This document shows positions 26,597 to 35,487 of a stretch of 47,062 nucleotides of DNA, piece by piece (positions within the stretch are counted from its first letter, which is position 1; every line of letters begins with the position of its first letter). Below the pieces are notes generated by a model, which was not told where the DNA came from, did not search any database, and saw only the letters and a list, made by a program, of their open reading frames with translations. The DNA comes from Lachnospiraceae bacterium. Its GTDB lineage: Bacteria > Bacillota > Clostridia > Lachnospirales > Lachnospiraceae. The stretch is taken from contig JAEFAR010000018.1 in NCBI GenBank assembly GCA_016287675.1, positions 1-47,062 of the forward strand, given 5' to 3'. The position numbers were made by a program, and so were the translations under genes.

Positions 26597-27973
26597 ATGA
26601 ACAAACTGCCTGAAAAATTTGAGAACAAAATGAAAGAGATTTTGGGCGAGGAATTTGACGCCTTCATTGCGGGATTCAATGAGCCCCGCTTCGGAGGCGT
26701 TCGTTTTAACAGCCTTAAGATCGGTAAGGAAGAATGGGAAAAACTGGTACCTTTTGAAGTGAGGCAGGTGCCCTGGATCGACAACGGTTACTACTACAAC
26801 CTGTTGGATCAGCCTGCAAAGGATCCTTACTATTTTGCAGGGCTTTTTTACATTCAGGAGCCCTCTGCCATGACTCCCGCAAACATGCTACCCGTAAAAC
26901 CGGGAGACAGGGTGCTGGACATCTGCGCAGCCCCCGGAGGAAAAAGCACGGAACTTGCTGCGAAGCTTAAGGGAAAGGGAGTCCTTTTTTCAAATGACAT
27001 CAGTAATTCCAGAGCAAAGGCATTACTCAAAAATCTTGAGCTTTTCGGAACAAAGAACGCAGTAGTGCTTTCGGAAGCACCGGGAAAACTGACTGACCGT
27101 TTCAGAGGCTACTTTGACAAGATCCTTATCGATGCACCCTGCAGCGGAGAAGGAATGTTCCGTAAAAGCCCCGCCATCATGAAGAACTGGGAACAGTACG
27201 GAACCGAGTACTACCACAAGCTTCAGATAGAGATCATCGATGCCGTTGTTCCCATGCTGGCACCCGGAGGTATGATGGTCTACTCCACCTGTACCTTTGA
27301 TCCCGGGGAGGATGAAGGCTCCGTTCAGTACATCCTGGACAAGTGGCCGGACATGCATGCAGTACGTCCTGAAAAATCTTACGAAAAATTTGCCTGGGGA
27401 AGACCCGAGCTGGTGGATTCCAATAAGGAAGAGATCAGGAACGCTGTCAGACTCTGGCCTCATCTTCTGGAGGGAGAAGGACATTTCTCATGTCTGTTTA
27501 AGAGAGACGAAGGTTCCTGCGAAGGCTTTACGGGAGGCTTTGAAAGAGTTCATTCCGGAAAACTCCCGGAAGAAGCGGCAGAGTTTTTTAAACATGTAAG
27601 GATGGATCTTCCAGCTGACAGGATCGAGATCAGGGATAACAGGATCTGTCTTATCCCCGAAGGGATCCCCGAGCTTAAGGGACTAAGGATCATGAGAACG
27701 GGACTTCTTTTGGGTGAGATCGCTAAGAACCGTTTCGAACCTTCCCAGGCTCTTGCCTGTGCTCTGAAAGCTTCCGAATTTGACAATGTTTACAGCATTA
27801 AGTACGGAGACGAAGATGTTATTAAGTACTTAAAGTGTGAGACAGTGGACGCAAAATACGATGTAAAGGACGGCTATGCCCTTGTCTGTGTGGAGGATCA
27901 TCCTTTGGGCTGGGCAAAAGCAAAGAATAATGTATTAAAGAACAAGTATCTGCCGGGATGGAGAATGATGTAA
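26597..27973 (+). CDS. rsmF: RsmF/RsmB-family rRNA m5C methyltransferase
   Basis: The 458-residue protein is a NOL1/NOP2/Sun-family cytosine-5 methyltransferase using S-adenosylmethionine. Motifs: VLDICAAPGGKSTELA (motif I, about 111-126), the catalytic PCS/P motif in DAPCSGEGMFRK and the second Cys in YSTCTF. A C-terminal PUA/RNA-binding-like domain (about 330-458, with DNVYSIKYGDEDVIKYL) matches RsmF (YebU), which modifies 16S rRNA, rather than RsmB, which has an N-terminal NusB-like domain. Its stop overlaps the next start as TAATG. The exact rRNA position is inferred from the family. Confidence 0.9.
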   Translation: MNKLPEKFENKMKEILGEEFDAFIAGFNEPRFGGVRFNSLKIGKEEWEKLVPFEVRQVPWIDNGYYYNLLDQPAKDPYYFAGLFYIQEPSAMTPANMLPVKPGDRVLDICAAPGGKSTELAAKLKGKGVLFSNDISNSRAKALLKNLELFGTKNAVVLSEAPGKLTDRFRGYFDKILIDAPCSGEGMFRKSPAIMKNWEQYGTEYYHKLQIEIIDAVVPMLAPGGMMVYSTCTFDPGEDEGSVQYILDKWPDMHAVRPEKSYEKFAWGRPELVDSNKEEIRNAVRLWPHLLEGEGHFSCLFKRDEGSCEGFTGGFERVHSGKLPEEAAEFFKHVRMDLPADRIEIRDNRICLIPEGIPELKGLRIMRTGLLLGEIAKNRFEPSQALACALKASEFDNVYSIKYGDEDVIKYLKCETVDAKYDVKDGYALVCVEDHPLGWAKAKNNVLKNKYLPGWRMM

Positions 27974-28698
27974 TGGCTGACAGACTTGACAAATTTATCA
28001 GTGAAAACTCAAGCCTCACAAGATCTGAAGCAAAGAAAGCCTTAGCTTTGGGCAGGGTCACTGTGAACGGCATCATTTCAAAAAAAGGTGAAATGAAAGT
28101 TTCGGAGACCGATGAAGTGACGCTTGACGGAAAGAACCTGAGAAAGATCGGACTCGTTTATGTGATGCTGAACAAGCCGGCAGGCGTGATCTCAGCCACA
28201 GAGGATTCGAGAGACAGAACTGTCCTGGATCTCATAAAAGAGAACAGTGAGATCTTTGAAAGATGCCCAAGGAACGGATTGTTTCCCATCGGACGCCTGG
28301 ACAAGGATACCGAAGGACTTTTGGTTATTTCCAATGACGGCCGGCTGTCTCACAACCTTTTAAGCCCCACAAAGCATGTGGAAAAGGAATACATCGCCGA
28401 GTGTGAGGGGCATCTTGCAAAGGATGCTGCAGAACGGTTTAAAGAAGGCATACAGGTGGGAGATGAGTACAGAGCACTTCCTGCAGGACTATCGGTTCTT
28501 AAAGATGACGGCGATAGATGTACATTAAAGATCGTCCTTACAGAAGGACGGTTTCACCAGGTTAAGAGGATGTGTCATGAGGTGGGTGTGGAAGTGGTGC
28601 ACCTTAAACGCACGGCCTTCGGAAAGCTTGTTTTACCGGATGATCTTAAGACCGGAGAGATGCGCTTTGTAAAAAAAGAAGAGATAACCGGTGAATGA
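27973..28698 (+). CDS. RsuA/RluB-family pseudouridine synthase
   Basis: The 241-residue protein has an N-terminal S4 domain (ADRLDKFISENSSLTRSEAK region, residues 2-60) and the RsuA-type catalytic domain with MLNKPAGVISA and GRLDKDTEGLL, whose Asp is catalytic. It isomerises a specific uridine in rRNA; RsuA (16S) and RluB (23S) cannot be told apart here. I chose ATG at 27973, which overlaps the methyltransferase stop and gives the normal MADRLDKF start; an in-frame ATG 15 bases upstream would only add MENDV. Confidence 0.94.
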   Translation: MADRLDKFISENSSLTRSEAKKALALGRVTVNGIISKKGEMKVSETDEVTLDGKNLRKIGLVYVMLNKPAGVISATEDSRDRTVLDLIKENSEIFERCPRNGLFPIGRLDKDTEGLLVISNDGRLSHNLLSPTKHVEKEYIAECEGHLAKDAAERFKEGIQVGDEYRALPAGLSVLKDDGDRCTLKIVLTEGRFHQVKRMCHEVGVEVVHLKRTAFGKLVLPDDLKTGEMRFVKKEEITGE

Positions 28699-28725
28699 TT
28701 TGATAAACACATTTTGGGAGAATAT

Positions 28726-29307
28726 ATGCTTAAGAAAAAAGAAAGAGGAGAATGGGGGTATCTCAAGTACAGAAAGATATCCCTCACAATATTGTTCTTG
28801 GTAATCCTGGTTGTGGCCGGGGGGATCTTTGTTTTGGGACTTGCACTTAACAAGTGGGAGGTTACCAACATCTTTACGGTGGTAGCGATCCTGGGAGTGC
28901 TTCCCGCCGCCAAATGTCTGGTGCTTATGATCGTTGTCTGCCCTCATAAGTCCATCAACGATGAAGAAAAGGTCTTTCTGGACGGGCTTTTACGGGATGG
29001 TGACAGGATCTTTTACGATGCAGTGTTCACTTCAAGCGAAAGATCCATGCATCTGGATGCCATCTATGTTACGGGACATCAGATCATCGGATACACATCG
29101 GACAAAAAAGACAGGGTCGACCGCATCGAGGCCTATTTTAAGAATGAAATGAATCTAAGGAAACTGGATCACACAGTCTTTATCACGAATTCCGACAAAG
29201 CACTTGCGAGCAGGTTCAAAATGAGATCGGCAAACGAAGAGATCAGTGAGAAACAGCAGAAAGACAGGACCACCATTCTCGAATTCATAAAGGTATCGAT
29301 AGTATAA
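28726..29307 (+). CDS. Conserved hypothetical membrane protein with two N-terminal helices
   Basis: The 193-residue protein has a basic start, two membrane helices (about residues 20-43 and 50-72), then a soluble C-terminal domain of about 115 residues that begins CPHKSINDEEK and contains HLDAIYVTGHQIIGY and HTVFITNSDKAL. I do not recognise a family. The C-terminal part has alternating strand/helix character that could be a small alpha/beta domain facing the cytoplasm. ATG at 28726 follows GGGAG by five bases; a TTG 12 bases upstream is less likely. It is coupled to the next gene by TAATG. Confidence 0.75.
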   Translation: MLKKKERGEWGYLKYRKISLTILFLVILVVAGGIFVLGLALNKWEVTNIFTVVAILGVLPAAKCLVLMIVVCPHKSINDEEKVFLDGLLRDGDRIFYDAVFTSSERSMHLDAIYVTGHQIIGYTSDKKDRVDRIEAYFKNEMNLRKLDHTVFITNSDKALASRFKMRSANEEISEKQQKDRTTILEFIKVSIV

Positions 29308-30347
29308 TGATAAATATCAAAGTAGGGAAAAACGAAAGCGGACAGAGATTTGATAAGCTTCTTATGAAGATCTTAAAGGAGGCTCCATCTTCTTTCGTTT
29401 TTAAAATGCTGAGAAAAAAGAACATTACCCTGAACGGCAAAAAAGCCGAAGGAAACGAAAAGGTGACTGAAGGGGATGAGATCAGTTTCTTCCTTTCGCA
29501 GGAAACCTTTGACAAGTTTGCGGGAAAGATGACGGAAAATGTCGAACCTCAGAGCACCGCGCCTTCCTTAAAGCCCTCGGAGATAGTCTACGAGGATGAG
29601 GATTTTCTGATCGTCAACAAGCCTGTAGGAGAGCTTTCGCAAAAGGCAAAAGAAGGAGATGTCTCAATAAATGAAAGGATAGTGAGCTATCTTTTTAAAA
29701 AAGGCATAGGCAGAAACGAAGCCTTTACCCCCGGTGTCTGCAATCGTATTGACAGGAACACATCCGGCCTTGTGATCGCGGGAAAGAGTCTCATGGGGCT
29801 GCAGGAAGCTGCAAGAATGCTGAAAGGCCATGAACTTAAAAAGTTTTATCTCTGTATCGCTGTCGGGGCCGTGAAACTCAGAGGGAAGGTCACATCTTGG
29901 ATACTTAAGGATGAGAAGACAAACAAGGTTCAGGTTTCCGAAGCCCCCAAAGACGGATACGAGAAGATCGAGGCAGAGATCCTGCCCCTACTCACATCAG
30001 ATGAATACAGCCTTCTGGCGGTGAGACTCATCACGGGTAAAACCCATCAGATCAGAGCGCAGCTGGCTGCTCTCGGTCATCCTCTGGCAGGAGACATTAA
30101 ATACGGATACAGGGATAAAAAAAGCGCTTCAGGGAAGGCTTCCGTGATCAGCCCGGATTATCACATGCTGCATGCTTATATGCTTGTATTTCCCAAAAAC
30201 ACGGGGAAGATCGGGGGGATCTCGGGAAAGTGCATCACCTGTCCGCCTCCTGCAGGATTTAAAAACGCAGCCGCAAAAATCTTTAAAGAAGAGGAATATC
30301 TAAATGCCGTCATGGAGTTCACGAGGACTCAGGGGATCGAATCTTGA
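29307..30347 (+). CDS. RluA/RluD-family pseudouridine synthase
   Basis: The 346-residue protein has an N-terminal S4-like RNA-binding region (about 1-85, with SGQRFDKLLMKIL and RKKNITLNGKKAEG) and the RluA-type catalytic domain: EDEDFLIVNKPVGELS, then NRIDRNTSGLVIAGK, which holds the catalytic Asp in the usual HRLDxxTSG position, and TGKTHQIRAQLA. It modifies 23S rRNA or tRNA uridines; the exact target cannot be read. The segment around 85-100 is a Pro/Ser linker. The ATG overlaps the upstream stop, and its 3' end overlaps recU by 44 bases. Confidence 0.93.
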   Translation: MINIKVGKNESGQRFDKLLMKILKEAPSSFVFKMLRKKNITLNGKKAEGNEKVTEGDEISFFLSQETFDKFAGKMTENVEPQSTAPSLKPSEIVYEDEDFLIVNKPVGELSQKAKEGDVSINERIVSYLFKKGIGRNEAFTPGVCNRIDRNTSGLVIAGKSLMGLQEAARMLKGHELKKFYLCIAVGAVKLRGKVTSWILKDEKTNKVQVSEAPKDGYEKIEAEILPLLTSDEYSLLAVRLITGKTHQIRAQLAALGHPLAGDIKYGYRDKKSASGKASVISPDYHMLHAYMLVFPKNTGKIGGISGKCITCPPPAGFKNAAAKIFKEEEYLNAVMEFTRTQGIES

Positions 30348-30837
30348 GGAACTCGTAAATCTTACAAACGATAAATACAGAGAAAAGAAGCTGGCACTGA
30401 TCCAGAAAGTACCCACCCCCATTACGCCGGTGGAGATCGATCAGTCAACAAGGCACATCACTCTTGCCTACTTTGATCAGAAAAGTACGGTGGACTACAT
30501 CGGAGCCGTGCAGGGGATACCCGTGTGCTTTGATGCCAAGGAATGCAAGCTGGACACCTTTGCCCTTAACAACATCCATGAGCATCAGATGAAGTTCATG
30601 CAGGATTTTGAAGAGCAGGAGGGGGTGGCTTTCTTTTTGATTAATTACACTCACAGGAACATCTACTACTACATGCGTTTTTCCGAGATAAAAGGATATT
30701 GGGAACGGATGGAGCAGGGTGGAAGAAAGAGCATACGTTTTGACGAACTGGATGAAAAGTGGTTTTTCAAAGAAAAAGCAGGGCTTTTCGTTCCTTATCT
30801 CGGAATGTTGCAACAGGATCTGGAAGAGAGAGGATGA
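30304..30837 (+). CDS. recU: RecU-type Holliday junction resolvase
   Basis: The 177-residue protein matches RecU, the Firmicute Holliday-junction endonuclease. WSSRGLRGSNLEELVNLTN is its normal N-terminal region, KVPTPITPV follows, and the nuclease core has STVDYIGAVQGIPVCFDAKECK with Asp, Glu and Lys of the PD-(D/E)xK type site. HEHQMKFMQDFEEQEGVAFFLI also fits. It is a little shorter than the usual 190-210 residues. RecU is often next to a penicillin-binding protein gene, which is not the case here. The start lies within the pseudouridine synthase gene, so the two are translationally coupled. Confidence 0.88.
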   Translation: MPSWSSRGLRGSNLEELVNLTNDKYREKKLALIQKVPTPITPVEIDQSTRHITLAYFDQKSTVDYIGAVQGIPVCFDAKECKLDTFALNNIHEHQMKFMQDFEEQEGVAFFLINYTHRNIYYYMRFSEIKGYWERMEQGGRKSIRFDELDEKWFFKEKAGLFVPYLGMLQQDLEERG

Positions 30838-30854
30838 GGAAATTAAAATCTCTC

Positions 30855-30883
30855 TTGACAAGTCATGTTACTTAATGTAAAAT
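30855..30883 (+). promoter_or_regulatory. Strong promoter of the his operon
   Basis: A perfect TTGACA (30855-30860) is 17 bases from TAAAAT (30878-30883). The predicted start is near 30890, giving a leader of about 84 bases. This is the best sigma-A promoter in the window. Confidence 0.88.
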
Positions 30884-30897
30884 CACTAATCATTTCA

Positions 30898-30922
30898 TTT
30901 GCTAATCTGGTAGCAAATTAGC
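30898..30922 (+). promoter_or_regulatory. Overlapping inverted repeats just after the his start site: candidate operator
   Basis: TTTGCTA (30898-30904) pairs with TAGCAAA (30911-30917), and alternatively GCTAAT (30901-30906) pairs with ATTAGC (30917-30922). The pairings exclude each other. The site begins about eight bases after the predicted start point, an ordinary place for a repressor operator. No T-box, no terminator and no run of His codons are seen in the leader, so attenuation is not supported. Confidence 0.45.
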
Positions 30923-30973
30923 AGTTTAACGTAATGAAGTGTAATTCAGACTAAGATGAGAAAGGAGAAAGCC

Positions 30974-32227
30974 GTGAAAGAAAAATTGTTACACACACCC
31001 GAAGGTGTGAGAGACATCTATGGCGAGGAATTTATTACAAAGGAACGGGCAGAACGCGCCGTAAAGGAGTGCATGCGACATTACGGCTTCCTTCAGATAA
31101 TGACTCCCGCTTTTGAATACTTCGATATCTTTAATTCCGAAAGAGGCACCGTGTCTCAGAGAGACATGTTCAAATTCATTGACAGGGATGGAGAGACCCT
31201 GGTGTTGAGACCGGACATCACTCCCCAGATCGCAAGATGCGTGGCCAAGTACTACAGAGATGAAAAACTGCCCATCAGGATGTTCTACCATGGCAACACT
31301 TTCATGAACAACGACGGCTACAGAGGAAAGCTTAAGGAGATCACACAGATCGGAGCCGAACTTGTGAATGAAGGAGGAGCTTTTGCGGATGCGGAGATGA
31401 TCGCACTCATGATCGACTGCATCAAGAGCATGGGACTGGAGGATTTCCAGATCGAAGTCGGAAATGCGGACTTTTTCCGCGGACTGTGCGATGCCGCAGG
31501 CTTTGATGCGGATGAGACCGATGAACTCAGGATGCTCATTGAAACCAAGAACCTTTTCGGAGTGGAGGAACTGCTTTCATCCAAAAAGATCGATGAGACC
31601 ATCAAAGAACTCTTCACTCGACTTCCTCTTCAATTCGGATCCATCGATTTCGTAAGAGAAATGAAGAAAAAGACAGTGAATCCCAGAGCCGTGTCTGCTC
31701 TCGAAAGGATCGAAGAGATCTACGAAAAGCTGTGCATGTACGGCAAGGAGAACTATGTTTCCTTTGATCTGGGCATGCTTTCAAAATACGATTATTACAC
31801 AGGAGTGCTTTTTAAAGCCTACACCCACAAAACCGGTGAACCCATCGCAGCGGGAGGAAGATACGACAAGCTTCTTTCCCAGTTCGGTAAGCCGGCTCCC
31901 GCCATCGGGATCGCCATCTACACCGATTACGCCATCAATGCCATGGCGAGACAGAAGATCACTCCCAAGATCCTTAAAAACCTTACTCTTGTCCTTTACG
32001 ATGAAAAGTTTGAGGAGACAGCGGTAAAGATCGCAAATGATTTCAGAAACGACGGGCTTCCGGCTACTCTTTTAAAGAAGAATGACAATGTTTCCGACGA
32101 AGAGTACGTAAGATACGCCAAAGGTGCTCTGGCAGGAGGTATCCTCTACGTGGATTCTCCCGACAGCATCAGGATCCTTGATCTGGAATCCGGTAAGACA
32201 GAGACGAAGAACATACAGAAGGGGTGA
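30974..32227 (+). CDS. hisZ: ATP phosphoribosyltransferase regulatory subunit
   Basis: The 417-residue protein is a histidyl-tRNA synthetase paralogue without the anticodon-binding function. It shows the class II fold: [56 protein letters not shown] and [14 protein letters not shown], given as separate short stretches. HisZ binds the short-form HisG encoded next and is needed for its activity and His feedback control. I chose GTG at 30974, seven bases after AAAGGAG; the ATG 18 bases upstream has no ribosome site. It is the first gene of the operon, four bases before hisG. Confidence 0.93.
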   Translation: MKEKLLHTPEGVRDIYGEEFITKERAERAVKECMRHYGFLQIMTPAFEYFDIFNSERGTVSQRDMFKFIDRDGETLVLRPDITPQIARCVAKYYRDEKLPIRMFYHGNTFMNNDGYRGKLKEITQIGAELVNEGGAFADAEMIALMIDCIKSMGLEDFQIEVGNADFFRGLCDAAGFDADETDELRMLIETKNLFGVEELLSSKKIDETIKELFTRLPLQFGSIDFVREMKKKTVNPRAVSALERIEEIYEKLCMYGKENYVSFDLGMLSKYDYYTGVLFKAYTHKTGEPIAAGGRYDKLLSQFGKPAPAIGIAIYTDYAINAMARQKITPKILKNLTLVLYDEKFEETAVKIANDFRNDGLPATLLKKNDNVSDEEYVRYAKGALAGGILYVDSPDSIRILDLESGKTETKNIQKG

Positions 32228-32231
32228 AAGC

Positions 32232-32867
32232 ATGGAATACATTACATTCGCCCTGGCAAAGGGCAGACTTGCATTACAGACACTGGGATTCCTTGAAAGG
32301 ATAGGGATCACCTGTGAAGAGATGAAAGACAAAGATTCGCGCAAGCTGATCTTTACGAACGAAGAACTTAAACTCAGATTCTTTCTTGCAAAAGCAACGG
32401 ATGTTCCCACCTACGTGGAATACGGAGCCGCAGACATAGGGGTTGTGGGTAAGGACACGATCCTGGAAGAAGACAGGAACATTTACGAGGTTCTCGATCT
32501 GGGAGTCGGAAAATGCCGCATGTGTGTGGCAGGTCCCGCAAGCGCGAAGCCCCTTTTGAATTCCGGACAGATCATCAGAGTGGCCACAAAGTATCCGAGG
32601 ATCGCCAAGGACTATTTCCGTAACAAGAAACATCAGACGGTGGAGATCATTAAACTCAACGGTTCCATAGAACTGGCACCTATTGTGGGATTGTCCGAAG
32701 TCATAGTGGACATAGTTGAAACAGGGACAACACTCAGAGAGAACGGTCTGGAAGTACTTGAAGAGATCCTTCCTCTTTCCGCGAGAATGGTTGTTAACCG
32801 GGTTTCCATGAAAATGGAACACGAAAGGATCACGGAGATCATTGACAGATTGAGAAAGGAATTGTGA
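32232..32867 (+). CDS. hisG: ATP phosphoribosyltransferase, short form
   Basis: The 211-residue protein catalyses the first step of histidine synthesis, joining ATP and PRPP. It has [43 protein letters not shown] and [13 protein letters not shown]. It lacks the C-terminal ACT-like regulatory domain of the long form (about 290 residues), which explains the adjacent hisZ. ATG at 32232 follows GGGGTGA. A longer open frame into hisZ exists but is not conserved. The stop overlaps hisD. Confidence 0.96.
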   Translation: MEYITFALAKGRLALQTLGFLERIGITCEEMKDKDSRKLIFTNEELKLRFFLAKATDVPTYVEYGAADIGVVGKDTILEEDRNIYEVLDLGVGKCRMCVAGPASAKPLLNSGQIIRVATKYPRIAKDYFRNKKHQTVEIIKLNGSIELAPIVGLSEVIVDIVETGTTLRENGLEVLEEILPLSARMVVNRVSMKMEHERITEIIDRLRKEL

Positions 32868-34168
32868 TGAGAAAGATCAGACTTAATGAAGAGAACAAAA
32901 GAGATCTGCAGGACAGACTCTTAAAGAGAAATCCCAATCGTTACGCCGAGCAGACGGCCAAAGTGGCTGAGATCCTTGAAAATGTCAAAGAGAAGGGAGA
33001 TCGTGCTCTTTTTGAATACACCGAAAAATTCGACAAGGCGGTCATTAACGAAGGAAATATCAGAGTTACCGAAGAAGAGATCAGGGAAGCCTACTCAAAG
33101 CTCCCCGGGGAAGTTTTGAACGTTATCAGAAAAGCAGCCGAGAACATCAAAAACTACCACATGAAACAAAAGCAGTACAGCTGGTTTGATTCCGAGGAAA
33201 CAGGCATTATCCTCGGACAGAAGGTGAGCGCCATTGATTCCGTGGGAGTCTATGTGCCCGGCGGAAAGGCAGCTTATCCTTCATCGGTGCTCATGAACGT
33301 TATCCCGGCAAAGGTTGCGGGAGTAAAGAGGATCTGCATGGTGACTCCTCCGGGAGCTGATGGCAGGGTTTACGAAGGAACTCTTGTGGCAGCCTGTGAA
33401 GCAGGTGTCACCGAGATCTATAAGGTAGGCGGAGCCCAGGCTGTGGGAGCCATGGCCTACGGAACCGATAGCATTAAAAAAGTGGACAAGATCGTAGGCC
33501 CCGGAAACATATTTGTGGCTCTTGCCAAGAAAGCGGTTTACGGGCTTGTAGCCATCGACTCCATCGCAGGACCTTCCGAGGTCATGGTGCTTGCGGATGA
33601 AACAGCGGATCCCACTTATGTGGCTGCGGATCTTCTGTCACAGGCGGAGCACGACGAACTGGCAAGTGCCATTCTTGTGACCACATCAGCAGAACTTGCG
33701 GACAAAGTGGAAGCGGAGGTCAATCGCTTTACGGCACAGCTTTCCAGAAAAGCAATCATAGAAAAGTCTCTGGAAAACTACGGCTACATCCTGATCGCCG
33801 ACTGCATGGAGGAAGCTGTCGAAGCTGTTAACGAGATAGCTTCGGAACACCTGGAGATCCTTACAAAAGATCCTTTTATGACCATGACCAAGGTTAAAAA
33901 TGCCGGAGCCATGTTCTTAGGGGAATTTTCAAGTGAACCTCTAGGGGACTATTTTGCGGGACCCAACCACGTCCTGCCCACCAACGGAACGGCCAAATTC
34001 TTTTCGCCTCTTTCCGTTGACGATTTCATTAAGAAAAGCAGTATAATCATGTATTCACGGGAGGCATTGGAGCCCGTAAGCAACGATATCATTACCTTTG
34101 CGAAAGCGGAGGGACTCACCGCACATGCAAATTCCATCGCTGTGCGCTTCGGAAAGGAAGTAAAGTAA
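32867..34168 (+). CDS. hisD: Histidinol dehydrogenase
   Basis: The 433-residue protein oxidises L-histidinol to L-histidine in two NAD-dependent steps, with bound zinc. It has the family landmarks YVPGGKAAYPSSVLMN, KVGGAQAVGAMAYGT, VGPGNIFVALAK, SIAGPSEVMVLAD, SQAEHDELASA, ASEHLEI and GPNHVLPTNGTAKF. ATG at 32867 overlaps the hisG stop (TGATG) after GAAAGGA; a GTG three bases upstream is possible. Its own stop overlaps hisB (TAATG). Confidence 0.97.
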   Translation: MRKIRLNEENKRDLQDRLLKRNPNRYAEQTAKVAEILENVKEKGDRALFEYTEKFDKAVINEGNIRVTEEEIREAYSKLPGEVLNVIRKAAENIKNYHMKQKQYSWFDSEETGIILGQKVSAIDSVGVYVPGGKAAYPSSVLMNVIPAKVAGVKRICMVTPPGADGRVYEGTLVAACEAGVTEIYKVGGAQAVGAMAYGTDSIKKVDKIVGPGNIFVALAKKAVYGLVAIDSIAGPSEVMVLADETADPTYVAADLLSQAEHDELASAILVTTSAELADKVEAEVNRFTAQLSRKAIIEKSLENYGYILIADCMEEAVEAVNEIASEHLEILTKDPFMTMTKVKNAGAMFLGEFSSEPLGDYFAGPNHVLPTNGTAKFFSPLSVDDFIKKSSIIMYSREALEPVSNDIITFAKAEGLTAHANSIAVRFGKEVK

Positions 34169-34752
34169 TGAGAAAAGGCAGCGTGAAACGTGTAACCAAC
34201 GAAACCGATATAGAAGTGGAGATCGATCTTGACGGAAAAGGAGATTCCAGCATTTCAACAGGCATAGGGTTCTTTGACCATATGCTTTCTGCATTTGCAA
34301 AACACGGCTTTTTTGATCTCACCTTAAAGTGCAAGGGTGACCTTTACGTTGACAGCCACCACACCATCGAGGATTGCGGAATAGCTTTGGGAGAAGCCAT
34401 CGACAAGGCACTTGGAAACAAAGAAGGCATTAACCGCTACGGCTGTTTCACACTTCCCATGGACGAAACTCTGATCCTCAGTGCCGTGGATCTTTGCGGA
34501 AGACCTTATCTGAATTTTGATGTGAACTTTACTGTTCCGAAGATTGGGGAATTCGACACGGAAAATGCAAAGGAGTTCTTCTATGCTCTTTCCTATTCGG
34601 CAAAAATGAATCTTCACCTTAAGGAGCTGGCTGGTGAAAACAACCACCACAAGCTGGAGGCCTGCTTCAAGGCATTGGCAAAGGCTCTGTGTGCCGCAGT
34701 TTCTCCAAACGAAAGGATCAACGGCGTTTTATCCACCAAGGGAACACTTTAA
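34168..34752 (+). CDS. hisB: Imidazoleglycerol-phosphate dehydratase
   Basis: The 194-residue protein is the monofunctional dehydratase; no histidinol-phosphatase domain is attached. The manganese-binding motifs DSHHTIEDCGIALGEA (about 66-81) and ENNHHKLEACFKALAKAL (about 154-171) are intact, with FFDHMLSAFAKHG near the start. It acts between HisH/HisF and HisC. It is translationally coupled to hisD and lies 18 bases before hisA. Confidence 0.97.
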   Translation: MRKGSVKRVTNETDIEVEIDLDGKGDSSISTGIGFFDHMLSAFAKHGFFDLTLKCKGDLYVDSHHTIEDCGIALGEAIDKALGNKEGINRYGCFTLPMDETLILSAVDLCGRPYLNFDVNFTVPKIGEFDTENAKEFFYALSYSAKMNLHLKELAGENNHHKLEACFKALAKALCAAVSPNERINGVLSTKGTL

Positions 34753-34770
34753 TTGAAAGGCTGAGAGAAA

Positions 34771-35487
34771 ATGAAACTTTATCCTGCAATCGACATTAAA
34801 GACGGACAGTGCGTCCGTTTGAGACAAGGCGTTTACGAAGACAAGACGGTTTACGACGACAAGCCCTGGAAGGTGGCAAAAGAATTTGAAGCCGCAGGTG
34901 CACGTTTCATCCATCTGGTGGATCTGGACGGAGCAAGAGAGGGAAGATCCGTAAATGATGAAGCTGTCAAAGAGATCATTGAGAATGTGGGGATCCCCGT
35001 TGAGATAGGCGGAGGCATCAGGACCACCGAAGACATCAGTAAGAAGCTGAGTCTGGGTGTTTCAAGAGTCATCATCGGAACCGAAGCCGTCAGAAGACCC
35101 GATTTTGTAAAGGAAAGCATACTGGAGTTCGGAGCAGATAAGATCGTAGTCGGTATTGACGCCAAGGACGGTAAGGTTGCGGTTTCCGGCTGGGAAGAGA
35201 TCAGCAGGATCTACGCCGTGGACCTGGCACTTCTCATGAAGGATATGGGTGTAAAGACCATCATCTACACCGACATCTCAAAGGACGGCATGCTTGCGGG
35301 ACCCAATATTGAACAGACAAAAAAACTGGCGGATGAAACAGGCCTTAATGTGATCGCATCCGGCGGTGTTTCATCGGCGGAGGATCTCAGAAATCTTGAA
35401 AAAGCCGGTGTTTACGGTGCGATTTTAGGAAAAGCCATCTATGAGCACAAGGTTGACCTCAAAGAGGTTGCGAAGGAGTTTGAATAA
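34771..35487 (+). CDS. hisA: ProFAR isomerase (HisA)
   Basis: The 238-residue barrel enzyme isomerises the ribose of ProFAR to PRFAR. Catalytic Asp residues are seen in [15 protein letters not shown] (Asp8) and [10 protein letters not shown]; phosphate-binding loops are EIGGGIRT and [23 protein letters not shown] is typical. Compare the degraded barrel fused to the next gene. The stop overlaps the following ATG (TAATG). Confidence 0.97.
   Translation: MKLYPAIDIKDGQCVRLRQGVYEDKTVYDDKPWKVAKEFEAAGARFIHLVDLDGAREGRSVNDEAVKEIIENVGIPVEIGGGIRTTEDISKKLSLGVSRVIIGTEAVRRPDFVKESILEFGADKIVVGIDAKDGKVAVSGWEEISRIYAVDLALLMKDMGVKTIIYTDISKDGMLAGPNIEQTKKLADETGLNVIASGGVSSAEDLRNLEKAGVYGAILGKAIYEHKVDLKEVAKEFE

Noticed and set aside
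30934-30954. Seven-codon leader frame before hisZ as a possible attenuation peptide
   Set aside because: It has no His codon, no ribosome site and no terminator/antiterminator pair after it.
30838-30973. T-box riboswitch ahead of the his operon
   Set aside because: The transcribed leader of about 84 bases is too short and lacks the T-box sequence and terminator.
32124-32231. Upstream extension of the hisG frame into hisZ
   Set aside because: HisG begins at [13 protein letters not shown]; the extension is not conserved and overlaps the end of hisZ in another frame.
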